From: Salisediminibacterium halotolerans
GTDB taxonomy: Bacteria; Bacillota; Bacilli; Bacillales; Salisediminibacteriaceae
Length of the DNA stretch: 64,000 bases
Reading direction: 5' to 3'
Assembly: GCF_003814815.1 (NCBI RefSeq)
Contig: NZ_RKQQ01000005.1
Coordinates: 124,001-188,000, forward strand
The notes under the pieces: generated by a model
Seen by the model: only the letters and a program-made list of their open reading frames with translations
What the model was told of the DNA's origin: nothing
The model's database searches: none
Shown: positions 19,341 through 27,606 of the stretch, one piece after another
Layout of the letters: each line of letters begins with the position of its first letter
Position numbering within the stretch: the first letter of the stretch is position 1
Program-made: the position numbers and the translations under genes

Positions 19341-20272
19341 TAGTACCATCCGTATTCGGTGTCGGGATAACGTTCACGAAGCCGTCGGCGAAACGACATA
19401 ACCGTCAGCGCAACCGACAGCAAGACGAGCACAATGCCAAATGCCTGCCAGCCGGTAAGCACTTCCTGTAAAATAAAGAAGCTGACTAAAACACTGAAAA
19501 CAAGCTCGACTGAAGAGAGGATCGCTGCCCGGCTCGATTCAATATGTGTCAATCCGAGCGTGAATAAAATGTAGGCAGCAATCGTTGAAACAATGCTGAT
19601 ACCGAAGACAGACAGCCAAGCACTTCCGGAAAAAAACAGGGCTTGATGTTCCCATACTTGACTGATCGGGAGCATGAATAACGCCCCGCCCAAAAGCGCG
19701 TAAAACGTTGTTGTAAAGGGATGGTATAAACCGGTCACGTATTTTCCGAGCAGGCTGTAAGATGAACAAAATAAGCCGGCCAGCAGTCCGATCAAGATCG
19801 TCCCGATTGTAATCGGATCCCCGCCGGCAGGAAGCAGCCCGATCGCAAAGGCGCATCCGGTCATCGAGAGCAGGATAGCGATACTTTTTTGCAACGTTAA
19901 AGCCTCTTTATATAAAAGACGTGCAATCAGAGCGGCAAAAATCGGCGATGTGTAAACGAACACAACAGCGATAGCCACAGTCGCGCGTTCCATGACGGTA
20001 AAGTAAAACAAGTTAAATAAACTGATCCCGGCAATGCCGAGCATGACCAGATGCGGAAGGTCTTTTAAGCGGACTTTTAAATAATCCCGCGCAAATAACA
20101 ACAGCATGATAAACAACAGCAGACTGGAAAACGAGAGCCGCACCGTCACGGCTTGTGACGGTGTAAGTCCCAAATCGTAAAGCTGTTGCACAAAAAGGCC
20201 GGTCACACCCCAGCAGGCGGCACCGGCAACAACAAGCAAATAAGCAACTGTTTGATTGATCGCAAAATTCAC
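19340..20272 (-). CDS. EamA-family transporter (DMT superfamily)
   Basis: 310 aa with about ten transmembrane helices in two EamA repeats. The first repeat starts VAYLLVVAGAACWGVTGLFV and the second around residue 150. Such proteins export or exchange metabolites, often amino acids; no substrate can be inferred. Monocistronic, with AAGGGGG upstream of the start. Confidence 0.85.
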   Translation of the reverse strand: MNFAINQTVAYLLVVAGAACWGVTGLFVQQLYDLGLTPSQAVTVRLSFSSLLLFIMLLLFARDYLKVRLKDLPHLVMLGIAGISLFNLFYFTVMERATVAIAVVFVYTSPIFAALIARLLYKEALTLQKSIAILLSMTGCAFAIGLLPAGGDPITIGTILIGLLAGLFCSSYSLLGKYVTGLYHPFTTTFYALLGGALFMLPISQVWEHQALFFSGSAWLSVFGISIVSTIAAYILFTLGLTHIESSRAAILSSVELVFSVLVSFFILQEVLTGWQAFGIVLVLLSVALTVMSFRRRLRERYPDTEYGWY

Positions 20273-20425
20273 AGCAGGGCCCCCTTAATGTTTCTTTATT
20301 CGGGGTCATAGATGACAATTACAATGCTAGTACCCGGCGCTTTTGAAACTCAAACACGCAAATACAATTTTTTCTGCACAGTTTCTAGTCACCTCGCCTT
20401 ATATTTACCTTTATTAACACATAAT

Positions 20426-20451
20426 GTTTAAAAATGTCATGAAGCGGAAAC
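20426..20451 (+). promoter_or_regulatory. SigB-like promoter for the csbD-family gene
   Basis: GTTTAA, 14 bases, GGAAAC. It matches the general stress sigma factor consensus (GTTTAA - 12-14 - GGGWAW) with a shifted -10. CsbD genes are known SigB targets. Confidence 0.6.
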
Positions 20452-20498
20452 GTGCCGAATGAAAGATGATCATGAATGAATCAAGGAGGTTTAATTAT

Positions 20499-20702
20499 AT
20501 GAACAAAGAGGATCTGCAGGCAAAGTGGAATCAAGTATCCGGCGAAGCTAAGCGCCAGTGGGGCAAGTTAACGGACGATGATGTTCAATTTGTCAATGGA
20601 AGCCGGGAAAAGCTGATCGGCAAATTAAAAGAACGTTACGGTTATTCAGATGAAGAAGCTGCCGAAGAAGTCGATACGTGGATCAATAAAATTAAGCTGT
20701 AA
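20499..20702 (+). CDS. CsbD-family stress protein
   Basis: 67 aa, highly charged small protein starting MNKEDLQAKWNQVSGEAKRQ, the CsbD family pattern. Family members accumulate under general stress; their molecular role is unknown. ATG 20499 has AAGGAGG eight to nine bases upstream and a SigB-like promoter further up. Confidence 0.88.
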   Translation: MNKEDLQAKWNQVSGEAKRQWGKLTDDDVQFVNGSREKLIGKLKERYGYSDEEAAEEVDTWINKIKL

Positions 20703-20751
20703 ATCGGCCAATGTTTATTACGTGTAAACAAACCAAAGCAGAGAGATAAAG

Positions 20752-20776
20752 CCGGACGGTGTTGCCGTCCGGTTTT
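20752..20776. terminator. Terminator after the csbD-family gene
   Basis: CCGGACGG and CCGTCCGG around TGTTG, followed by six T. It lies between two convergent genes. Confidence 0.88.
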
Positions 20777-22150
20777 TTAATCGCCTTCCCCGGTCAGTTC
20801 GTTGTAACGTTCGGTTTGGTGTGTCATGACAGCCAGCTGCCGCAGAGAACTCGTGAAGCGTTTGTCCTCATACTTAAAAGAGTTCGGTTTTTTATAAATC
20901 GACATTAAATGCTCAGCGAACTCCCACGTGCACTTCATATCTTCGTGATAAACGGATTGCGCGACAGTTGTCAGTCCATCGAGAATGTCATTTAACAACA
21001 CCGGATCATTTTCTCCGTAGTAGACGATTTGTGAAAACGCGGTGTGTAAGTAATAATCGAAAGATTCATCCGGAATAATCAGCCGAAGTTCATTGTTGCG
21101 ATTCGTAAGGTAAGGGGTGAATTTTGTGATCGTAGCGACGTCAATTAATAAATCAGATAATTGATTGATCGCATTTCTTGTCGTGCTCGGGTCATAATTG
21201 CCGATCGATTTGATGGCGACTTCCTTTAATTTATTAATGCCGTATTCAAGATCCTGCAGCTCGGTTTTTTTATGACCGAGGTAAAGCATGTTGCGATAGA
21301 AGTCCTCACGTTCAGGACGCTGTTTATCAGACCAGTAACGAAGAATCGGCATGCCGCGGGTGATGAAATCACCGACGCGGACTTCAATTTGCACAACGAT
21401 ATCGTCTTCAGTAGCAAATTTAATCAGCTTTTTAAAATCAATAATCTGCAAAAACCCTGTCTGCTCAGCACGAATGACGTGGGCTTCACGGCGTGAATAC
21501 TGATGGGCGCTTTGGTCTAAATCATTGTCGCGGTAAGGTTCAAGATCTTTTTGCAGCGTTCCCATAATCCGTTTGCTCGACTCCATTTTCATGTTGTGCG
21601 TTAACGTCGGCACCTGCATCCATTTCACGACGTGATTGATAAAATAAACGAAGTTAGCCATCGCCAGCAGTGTCATGATGAATGCAGTCAATGGAATGGC
21701 AACGTAAATTTCATGAACGAGCTCGTGCAACATAAAAAAGGAAGCAAGTAAATAAATAAAGGCTGCATTAAACAGTCCGAGCACCCGCTGCGTCCGTTTA
21801 TCACTGATGAACGTCAGCAAAAGCCGCGGGGAGAATTGCCCGGAAAACGTTGTCAGCACGACAAGCGTTGAGTTAAACGTAAAAGCGTTCAGTGTGATCA
21901 CACCGGCGAGCAGTGTGCCCAGCACAGTATACAAATATTCGTGTGTCACATGCATCACGTTCGGAGTTGCGTGTTCGATCGTCAAATTAAAGTCGATCCA
22001 ATATGTAATAAAGGCAAGCACAACGGCAGCGGCCGCATAAATAACCGAAGAAAACCACAAATTCCCGCGCAGTTCATAAACCGCCTGGCGTCGGGACATG
22101 TTGACGATCCTTCGCAAACTGCGAGGCAAGAACTTCCTTAAAACAAACAA
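20777..22150 (-). CDS. DUF2254 membrane protein
   Basis: 457 aa. Four hydrophobic helices in the first 170 residues (around 35-55, 75-95, 120-140 and 145-165) are followed by a long soluble domain. The LLAGVITLNAFTFNSTLVVL segment is typical of DUF2254, a family of unknown function. Translation most likely starts at TTG 22150, seven bases after AAAGGAGG. It is divergent from htpX. Confidence 0.78.
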   Translation of the reverse strand: MFVLRKFLPRSLRRIVNMSRRQAVYELRGNLWFSSVIYAAAAVVLAFITYWIDFNLTIEHATPNVMHVTHEYLYTVLGTLLAGVITLNAFTFNSTLVVLTTFSGQFSPRLLLTFISDKRTQRVLGLFNAAFIYLLASFFMLHELVHEIYVAIPLTAFIMTLLAMANFVYFINHVVKWMQVPTLTHNMKMESSKRIMGTLQKDLEPYRDNDLDQSAHQYSRREAHVIRAEQTGFLQIIDFKKLIKFATEDDIVVQIEVRVGDFITRGMPILRYWSDKQRPEREDFYRNMLYLGHKKTELQDLEYGINKLKEVAIKSIGNYDPSTTRNAINQLSDLLIDVATITKFTPYLTNRNNELRLIIPDESFDYYLHTAFSQIVYYGENDPVLLNDILDGLTTVAQSVYHEDMKCTWEFAEHLMSIYKKPNSFKYEDKRFTSSLRQLAVMTHQTERYNELTGEGD

Positions 22151-22280
22151 CGGACAGCCTCCTTTATTAATAACAAGCCTTTTAACCTTTTACACGATTT
22201 ATTAAGCTTTGAAACTATGTATTTTTGCTTAAATTGTGTATAATGAACGCGTTAGAAAATTCACTGGAGGCAAAAACATT

Positions 22281-23195
22281 ATGGGAAAACGATTTTTACT
22301 GTTTTTATTAACGAATATTCTCGTCATGACGACGGTTGTCATTGTTTGGTCGATTATTACGTCGTTTACCGATATCGGCGGGCAAATTGATGTCGGCGGC
22401 GACGGTCTCGGTATTAACTTAACCGGATTGGCGATTTTAAGTATCCTGATCGGTTTCATCGGCTCTTTTTTCTCGTTAGCGATTTCGCGTATCGTCGCGA
22501 AAAAGATGATGAGAGTCAAAGTTCTCGACCCTGAAGGATCACTGTCACCGAAAGAACGCGCGGTCGTTGACAGAGTGCACACCTATGCCCGCCGTGCCGG
22601 AATGATGCACATGCCGGAAGTCGGGATTTATAATTCTCAAGAAGTCAACGCCTTTGCGACCGGACCGACCAAGAAACGCTCGCTTGTCGCCGTTTCTTCC
22701 GGTCTGCTTGACTCGATGGACGGAGATGCGATTGAAGGCGTCCTCGCTCACGAAGTGGCGCACATCTCCAATGGCGACATGGTCACGATGACGTTATTGC
22801 AAGGGGTTGTAAACACGTTTGTTGTCTTCTTCTCACGGATCGCTGCGATTATCGTCTCCCGTTTTGTGCGTTCGGAAATGCAATTTGTCGTCCGCTTTGC
22901 GGCAATTATTGTGTTCCAGATTTTGTTCTCGATTCTCGGCAGTTTGGTCGTGATGGCTTACTCTCGCCACCGCGAGTATCATGCAGACCGCGGCGGCGCT
23001 GATCTGGCCGGCAAGGACAAAATGGCGCATGCGCTTCGTTCGCTGCAAAGCTATGTCGGCCGTGCCAATGTAAAAGACGGCCGCGACGATTCAGCCGTGC
23101 AGACAATGAAAATTAACGGAAAAACCGGCATGGCGAAACTGTTCTCTTCTCACCCGGATATTGAAGAGCGTCTCGCCCGGCTTGAACGAATGTAA
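22281..23195 (+). CDS. htpX: Membrane metalloprotease HtpX
   Basis: 304 aa M48B zinc protease for quality control of membrane proteins. Two N-terminal transmembrane helices (about 5-25 and 42-65) precede the HEVAH zinc motif near residue 157. Two further helices (about 170-190 and 205-230) follow, and the third ligand Glu lies in [20 protein letters not shown] 22281 with CTGGAGG upstream is preferred to the ORF start at 22236. A terminator follows directly. Confidence 0.94.
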   Translation: MGKRFLLFLLTNILVMTTVVIVWSIITSFTDIGGQIDVGGDGLGINLTGLAILSILIGFIGSFFSLAISRIVAKKMMRVKVLDPEGSLSPKERAVVDRVHTYARRAGMMHMPEVGIYNSQEVNAFATGPTKKRSLVAVSSGLLDSMDGDAIEGVLAHEVAHISNGDMVTMTLLQGVVNTFVVFFSRIAAIIVSRFVRSEMQFVVRFAAIIVFQILFSILGSLVVMAYSRHREYHADRGGADLAGKDKMAHALRSLQSYVGRANVKDGRDDSAVQTMKINGKTGMAKLFSSHPDIEERLARLERM

Positions 23196-23204
23196 GTGTT
23201 TATC

Positions 23205-23234
23205 GACCATTCCCCTTGGGGAATGGTCTTTTAG
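23205..23234 (+). terminator. Terminator after htpX
   Basis: GACCATTCCCC and GGGGAATGGTC with a two-base loop, then TTTT. Confidence 0.88.
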
Positions 23235-23304
23235 AATCGCCGATACATAAAGGCTATCAGCGCAAGCGTTATCATCAAAACTACAGTCAAAGGAGCGGGA
23301 GATA

Positions 23305-24657
23305 TTGAGCCGACAATCAGCATCAGATTATTTGCAAGCGGTATATGACGAATTAGCCGAAAAAAATAAAGAAGAAACGGAGTTTTTGCAAGCCGTAAAT
23401 GAGGTTTTTCATACACTCACGGAAGTGTTGGAGCGTCATCCTGAATATCGCGAACATCGAATCATTGAACGAATGCTTGAACCGGAGAAACTGTTGGTTT
23501 TCCGCGTTGAGTGGCTGGATGATAACAACAATGTCCGTATCAATCGCGGCTACCGCGTGCAGTTCAACAGTGCGCTTGGCCCGTATAAAGGCGGCTTGCG
23601 TTTTGATCCAAGTGTCAATACGAGCGTTGTAAAGTTTCTCGGTTTCGAACAAATGTTTAAAAACGCGCTGACGGGTTTACCGATCGGCGCCGGCAAAGGA
23701 GGCGCTGATTTTGATCCAAAAGAAAAATCGGATATGGAAATTATGCGCTTTTGTCAAGCTTATATGACTTCTCTTTGGCGTCATCTCGGTGCTGATACCG
23801 ATGTTCCGGCCGGTGATATCGGTGTCGGAAAACAAGAAATCGGCTATTTGTACGGCAGTTATAAAAAACTGCAAGGTGAAAATGAGGCGGGAATCTTGAC
23901 CGGAAAACCGAGTGAAATCGGGGGCAGTTTGGGAAGAGAGCAAGCCACAGGTTACGGTCTTGTTTATTTTGTTTCAGAGATGATGAAAAACTACGGAGAA
24001 CAGATTGAAGGGAAGAAAGTCATTGTATCCGGTTCGGGGAATGTCTCGCTGCACGCGATGGAGAAAATTGACGAACTTGGCGGCACGGTCGTTGCATGCA
24101 GCGACTCGAAGGGATATATTTTCGATCAAAACGGTATTTCGCCAGAAACGGTAAAAGAGATCAAACAGACACGCGGTGAAAATATTTCCCTTTATACTGA
24201 CAAACATCGTTCGGCTTCCTATACGGAAGGCTCAGAAAAAATTTGGGAGAATGCATGCGATATCGCTTTACCTTGTGCAACGCAAAATGAATTGGATGAA
24301 AATGCTGCGCAGCACCTGATTGAAAACAGCGTTAAAATCGTTGCAGAGGGAGCGAACATGCCTTGTACAAACGGGGCGATTGAGGCATTTACATCAGCGG
24401 GGATTCTTATCGGCCCCGGCAAAGCGGCAAATGCCGGCGGTGTGACGGTCTCCGTCTTTGAAATGGCGCAAAACGCTTCCCACTTGCGCTGGACATTCCG
24501 TGAAGTTGATGAGAAGCTGCAAGAAACGATGACCGCGATTGTGAAAGATATTCAAGCGGCCGCGAAGCAATACGGTGTAAAGGGGCAATTACCGGCGGGA
24601 GCGAATATTGTCGGCTTTAAACGTGTTGCGGATGCAATGATTAAGCTCGGTGTGTAA
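23305..24657 (+). CDS. gdhA: NADP-specific glutamate dehydrogenase
   Basis: 450 aa, the length of the hexameric NADP-linked type. Fixes ammonium onto 2-oxoglutarate. The glutamate-binding segment PYKGGLRFDPSVN and the catalytic Lys motif GAGKGGADFDPK are intact; the Rossmann domain starts with VIVSGSGNVS. The start is TTG 23305, ten bases after AAGGAG. Monocistronic with its own terminator. Confidence 0.95.
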   Translation: MSRQSASDYLQAVYDELAEKNKEETEFLQAVNEVFHTLTEVLERHPEYREHRIIERMLEPEKLLVFRVEWLDDNNNVRINRGYRVQFNSALGPYKGGLRFDPSVNTSVVKFLGFEQMFKNALTGLPIGAGKGGADFDPKEKSDMEIMRFCQAYMTSLWRHLGADTDVPAGDIGVGKQEIGYLYGSYKKLQGENEAGILTGKPSEIGGSLGREQATGYGLVYFVSEMMKNYGEQIEGKKVIVSGSGNVSLHAMEKIDELGGTVVACSDSKGYIFDQNGISPETVKEIKQTRGENISLYTDKHRSASYTEGSEKIWENACDIALPCATQNELDENAAQHLIENSVKIVAEGANMPCTNGAIEAFTSAGILIGPGKAANAGGVTVSVFEMAQNASHLRWTFREVDEKLQETMTAIVKDIQAAAKQYGVKGQLPAGANIVGFKRVADAMIKLGV

Positions 24658-24659
24658 GC

Positions 24660-24688
24660 AAACGCCCGCTCGATGGTGAGCGGGCGTT
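24660..24688. terminator. Terminator between gdhA and the convergent globin gene
   Basis: AACGCCCGCTC and GAGCGGGCGTT with a short loop. Confidence 0.85.
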
Positions 24689-24690
24689 TC

Positions 24691-25047
24691 TTATTGATGG
24701 ATAATGTGCGGAGCGAGTCCGCTGATTTTTTCCATCACAGCCTCGATGTCGTCTTGTTCAACGCCGAGTTCCGTAAGCGTGTCTGCGAGGTGTGTAGCGA
24801 TCGCATTGAAATGTTCCGGTTGAATGTTCATCCCTTCATGGGCTTTTTTCATACTTGTGCCGCCGTATTCATTCGGTCCTCCTAATGCATACGTGAGAAA
24901 TTTCATTTGATGATCCCGCTGTTTCTCCATGTCTGTGTTTGTAAAAAAGCGATTGACCGTTTCATCAGCGAGCACTTTTTCGTAAAATTGATCAACAGCA
25001 GCGGCAATCGCGTCTTTACCGCCGAGCCGATCATACAGGGAAGCCAT
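24691..25047 (-). CDS. Truncated haemoglobin
   Basis: 118 aa single-domain globin of the group I (GlbN) type. SLYDRLGGKDAIAAAVDQFY is the family start. The proximal His is expected at H69 (MKKAHEGMNI) and the distal pocket includes FF-TNTDM. These proteins bind O2, NO or related ligands. AAAAGGAGG precedes the ATG. A CRP/FNR-like palindrome lies about 70 bases upstream. Confidence 0.9.
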   Translation of the reverse strand: MASLYDRLGGKDAIAAAVDQFYEKVLADETVNRFFTNTDMEKQRDHQMKFLTYALGGPNEYGGTSMKKAHEGMNIQPEHFNAIATHLADTLTELGVEQDDIEAVMEKISGLAPHIIHQ

Positions 25048-25112
25048 ATGTGTTTCCTCCTTTTAATGATTTTTTCTTATTTGCAAAGTGTAAATGATAG
25101 TAATTGTAGCAT

Positions 25113-25130
25113 CAGTGATCTGAATCACTG
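25113..25130. promoter_or_regulatory. CRP/FNR-type palindrome between globin gene and pfkA
   Basis: CAGTGAT-CTGA-ATCACTG, perfect 7-bp arms. It contains GTGA-N6-TCAC, the core of Bacillus Fnr/Crp-type operators. A near-identical palindrome is found at 51694. Confidence 0.55.
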
Positions 25131-25256
25131 GAAACCGTGTTGCCGTTTGAAATGAAATCGTTTTAAAATTCAGCGTTACGTATGGATTTTTACTGCTGAG
25201 ATCGATATGATAGTAATAACACATGTCAGACAACTTACGAAAAGCAGGTGAAACAG

Positions 25257-26216
25257 ATGAAGCGATTGGCAGTTTTAACGAGCGGAGGCGATGCGCCGGG
25301 AATGAATGCAGCGATTCGGGCGATAGTCCGAGCGTCCGTTTATTACAACGCTGAAATATACGGTGTGTACCGCGGTTACAAAGGTTTGATGCAGGGAGAA
25401 CTGGTGCATATGGATGCCGCATCAGTCGGGGATATTGTGCATAAAGGCGGGACGATTTTAAAATCAGCGCGCTCTAAAGCGTTTAAAACCGAAGAGGGCC
25501 GCAGCAAGGCGGTTGAACAATTGAATGCGTTTGGTATTGACGGGCTCGTTGTAATCGGCGGGGACGGTTCCTTTATGGGAGCGGAAAAATTGAATGAACT
25601 CGGTTTTCCGACGATCGCTTTGCCGGGGACGATCGATAATGATCTGAATTATACAGATTATTCGATCGGTTTTGACACAGCTGTTAATACCGTGCTTGAA
25701 GCGGTGACAAAAATCAGGGATACGTCAACGTCACACGAGAAAGCGACGATTATCGAAGTGATGGGGAGAAATTGCGGCGATATTGCCTTGCATGCCGGCG
25801 TTTCCGGCGGTGCAGAGAGCATCATTATTCCTGAAGAACCGGTTGATACGGCGGAGGTGATTGCGAAACTGCGAAAAGGGCAGAAGCAAGGCAAGGAACA
25901 TCAAATTATCATGCTCGCCGAAGGGGCAAATCAAGCACAGCTGTTGCAAAACGAACTGTTGGAACGGGCGGAAGTTAACGCGAGGGTCTCTGTGCTCGGG
26001 TTTATTCAGCGCGGCGGCGACCCGACCGGCCGTGACCGAATTCTTGCCAGTAAAATGGGTGTCAGAGCGGTAGAAATGCTGTTAAACGGCGTTTCAAACC
26101 ACGCTGTTGGGATCCGCCATGATAAGCTTTATGAAATACCAATTGCCGACGCGCTAAAGGAAGAGAAACAATTGGATGAGGAAATGTACAAACTGACGCA
26201 AATTCTTTCGATTTAA
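25257..26216 (+). CDS. pfkA: ATP-dependent 6-phosphofructokinase
   Basis: 319 aa, the same length as B. subtilis PfkA. Phosphorylates fructose-6-phosphate. LTSGGDAPGMNAA and VIGGDGSFMGA carry the ATP-site glycines: Gly in GGDGS indicates ATP rather than pyrophosphate use. Catalytic Asp is in PGTIDND, and substrate residues are in IEVMGRNCGD. ATG 25257 follows AGGTG; the in-frame GTG at 25248 has no ribosome binding site. It is alone here, without the pyruvate kinase gene that usually follows. Confidence 0.94.
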   Translation: MKRLAVLTSGGDAPGMNAAIRAIVRASVYYNAEIYGVYRGYKGLMQGELVHMDAASVGDIVHKGGTILKSARSKAFKTEEGRSKAVEQLNAFGIDGLVVIGGDGSFMGAEKLNELGFPTIALPGTIDNDLNYTDYSIGFDTAVNTVLEAVTKIRDTSTSHEKATIIEVMGRNCGDIALHAGVSGGAESIIIPEEPVDTAEVIAKLRKGQKQGKEHQIIMLAEGANQAQLLQNELLERAEVNARVSVLGFIQRGGDPTGRDRILASKMGVRAVEMLLNGVSNHAVGIRHDKLYEIPIADALKEEKQLDEEMYKLTQILSI

Positions 26217-26269
26217 TAAATAAATTAGAAGCATAGCTTATGAACGAGCGAAAAAAAGGAGCTGACAAG

Positions 26270-27187
26270 ATGAAACGAATCAATCTCGGCACAAGCCATA
26301 TCGAAACAGGGGAAATTTCCCTCGGCTGTATGCGGATGAATCAAATCGCTGTAAGCGAAGCGGCTGAAGTGATTGAACGGGCTTACCAGTCAGGCATTGA
26401 TTTATTTGATCACGCCGACATATACGGCAAAGGCGAGGCGGAAAAAACATTTGCCGACGCGTTTGCCGAAACGTCTTTAAGACGGGAAGATATTTTATTG
26501 CAATCGAAATGCGGGATTCGAGAAGGGATGTACGATTTTTCTAAGGATTACATTCTCTCGTCTGTCGACGGGATTCTTCAGCGTTTAGGGACCGATTATT
26601 TGGATACGCTTTTGCTTCATCGCCCGGATGCGCTGATGGAACCGGACGAGGTGGCTGAAGCGTTTCACCAGTTAGAAAAATCGGGGAAAGTGAAAGCTTT
26701 TGGTGTGAGCAACCAAAATCCCGTGCAGATGGCGCTGTTGGCAAAGACGCTTGATCAGCCTTTGCAGATTAATCAGCTCCAGCTCAGCCTCGTTCACACC
26801 CCGATGATTGATGCCGGTTTTCATGTCAACATGGCCGATGAGGCAGCCACGGTAAAAGACGGCGGAATATTGGAGTATTGCCGTTTGTACGATGTTACCG
26901 TACAGGCATGGTCGCCATTTCAGCACGGAATGATCGAAGGCGTGTTTATCGGCAATAACGACTTTCCGAACGTAAACGAAGCATTATCGGCGTTTGCCGA
27001 AGAGAAAAATATCACAGCATCAGCGGCTGCAATTGCCTGGATACTCCGTCACCCGGCGCAGATTCAACCGATAATCGGATCAATGAATCCGCAACGAATT
27101 GAACATATTGCACAAGCTTCTGAAGTCGATATGACGAGAGCGCAATGGTATGAACTCTACCGTGCCGCGGGAAACGATCTTCCGTAA
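26270..27187 (+). CDS. Aldo/keto reductase, YdhF-like
   Basis: 305 aa NADP-dependent oxidoreductase. The catalytic Asp and Tyr lie in LFDHADIYGKGEAE and the His in LLHRPDALM. The C-terminal IIGSMNPQRI block is typical of the YdhF/oxidoreductase branch. ATG 26270 is preceded by AAAAGGAG. It begins 53 bases after pfkA and may be co-transcribed with it. A copy of the dispersed repeat starts directly after its stop. Confidence 0.83.
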   Translation: MKRINLGTSHIETGEISLGCMRMNQIAVSEAAEVIERAYQSGIDLFDHADIYGKGEAEKTFADAFAETSLRREDILLQSKCGIREGMYDFSKDYILSSVDGILQRLGTDYLDTLLLHRPDALMEPDEVAEAFHQLEKSGKVKAFGVSNQNPVQMALLAKTLDQPLQINQLQLSLVHTPMIDAGFHVNMADEAATVKDGGILEYCRLYDVTVQAWSPFQHGMIEGVFIGNNDFPNVNEALSAFAEEKNITASAAAIAWILRHPAQIQPIIGSMNPQRIEHIAQASEVDMTRAQWYELYRAAGNDLP

Positions 27188-27189
27188 TT

Positions 27190-27313
27190 CAGCCTGCAGA
27201 TCAACGACAATTTTGACGCAAGCTATACAGACATTAACCTCCGCTTGCCCCGGGCCGTCGGAGGAAGTGGCTGTATGGCTTTCTTACTTTGCAGAACAAT
27301 ATCGACACGCTGA
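27190..27313 (+). repeat. Dispersed intergenic repeat, copy 1 (short form)
   Basis: Shares with the other copies the pieces CAG-CTGCAGA (27190-27200), ATTTTGACGC-AGC (27210-27222), CCTCCGCTTGCCCCGGGC (27239-27255) and GTCGGAGGAAGTGGCTG (27257-27273). It also shares a 3' flank CAGAACAATA with copy 2. The central hairpin module of copies 2 and 3 is missing. No hairpin duplicate is seen on its left side. Confidence 0.75.
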
Positions 27314-27315
27314 AA

Positions 27316-27347
27316 CCCGGACAAAAAAAGTCCGGGTTTTTTTGTAA
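27316..27347 (+). terminator. Terminator after repeat copy 1
   Basis: CCCGGACA and (T)GTCCGGG-type arms around an A-rich loop, followed by seven T. Confidence 0.85.
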
Positions 27348-27353
27348 AAAGCA

Positions 27354-27382
27354 TTGACCCTTTGAATTTACTGTTATATAAT
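27354..27382 (+). promoter_or_regulatory. Strong SigA promoter of the small ORF
   Basis: TTGACC, 17 bases, TATAAT: the best match to consensus in the window. Confidence 0.85.
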
Positions 27383-27389
27383 ACAGTAA
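27368..27389. promoter_or_regulatory. Palindromic operator over the -10 box
   Basis: TTACTGT, eight bases, ACAGTAA: perfect 7-bp arms centred on the TATAAT at 27377-27382. This is a classical repressor site position; the repressor is unknown. Confidence 0.6.
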
Positions 27390-27430
27390 CAATAATAAAT
27401 TGTACTATAACAGAAAGGGAGAGGATGAGT

Positions 27431-27586
27431 ATGAAGATGCGAAGACAAGAACGGGAAAACATGATTCATTATTTGATGGAAATGCGGAAAGTTTCGCAAG
27501 AGCGTCTCATGCTCATGACCGACGAAGACGTTGAACATTTGTACACGAGACAATACGGAGAAGAAGAAGTTTATAACATGCTGTAA
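27431..27586 (+). CDS. Very small protein, BH0509-like
   Basis: 51 aa, beginning MKMRRQERENMIHYLMEMRK and ending YGEEEVYNML. The RQERENMI opening and the T-D-E-[DE] helix towards the C-terminus look like the short BH0509-type proteins of bacilli, whose role is unknown. ATG 27431 lies eight bases after GGGAG; ATG 27425 is too close. A near-consensus promoter with a palindrome over the -10 box shows it is a real, regulated gene. No transmembrane segment. Confidence 0.6.
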   Translation: MKMRRQERENMIHYLMEMRKVSQERLMLMTDEDVEHLYTRQYGEEEVYNML

Positions 27587-27606
27587 AGAGTAAAGAGCAG
27601 GATCGG

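Noticed and set aside
24691-27600. pfkA as pyrophosphate-dependent kinase
   Set aside because: The active site keeps GGDGS; the pyrophosphate form has Asp in place of the second Gly.
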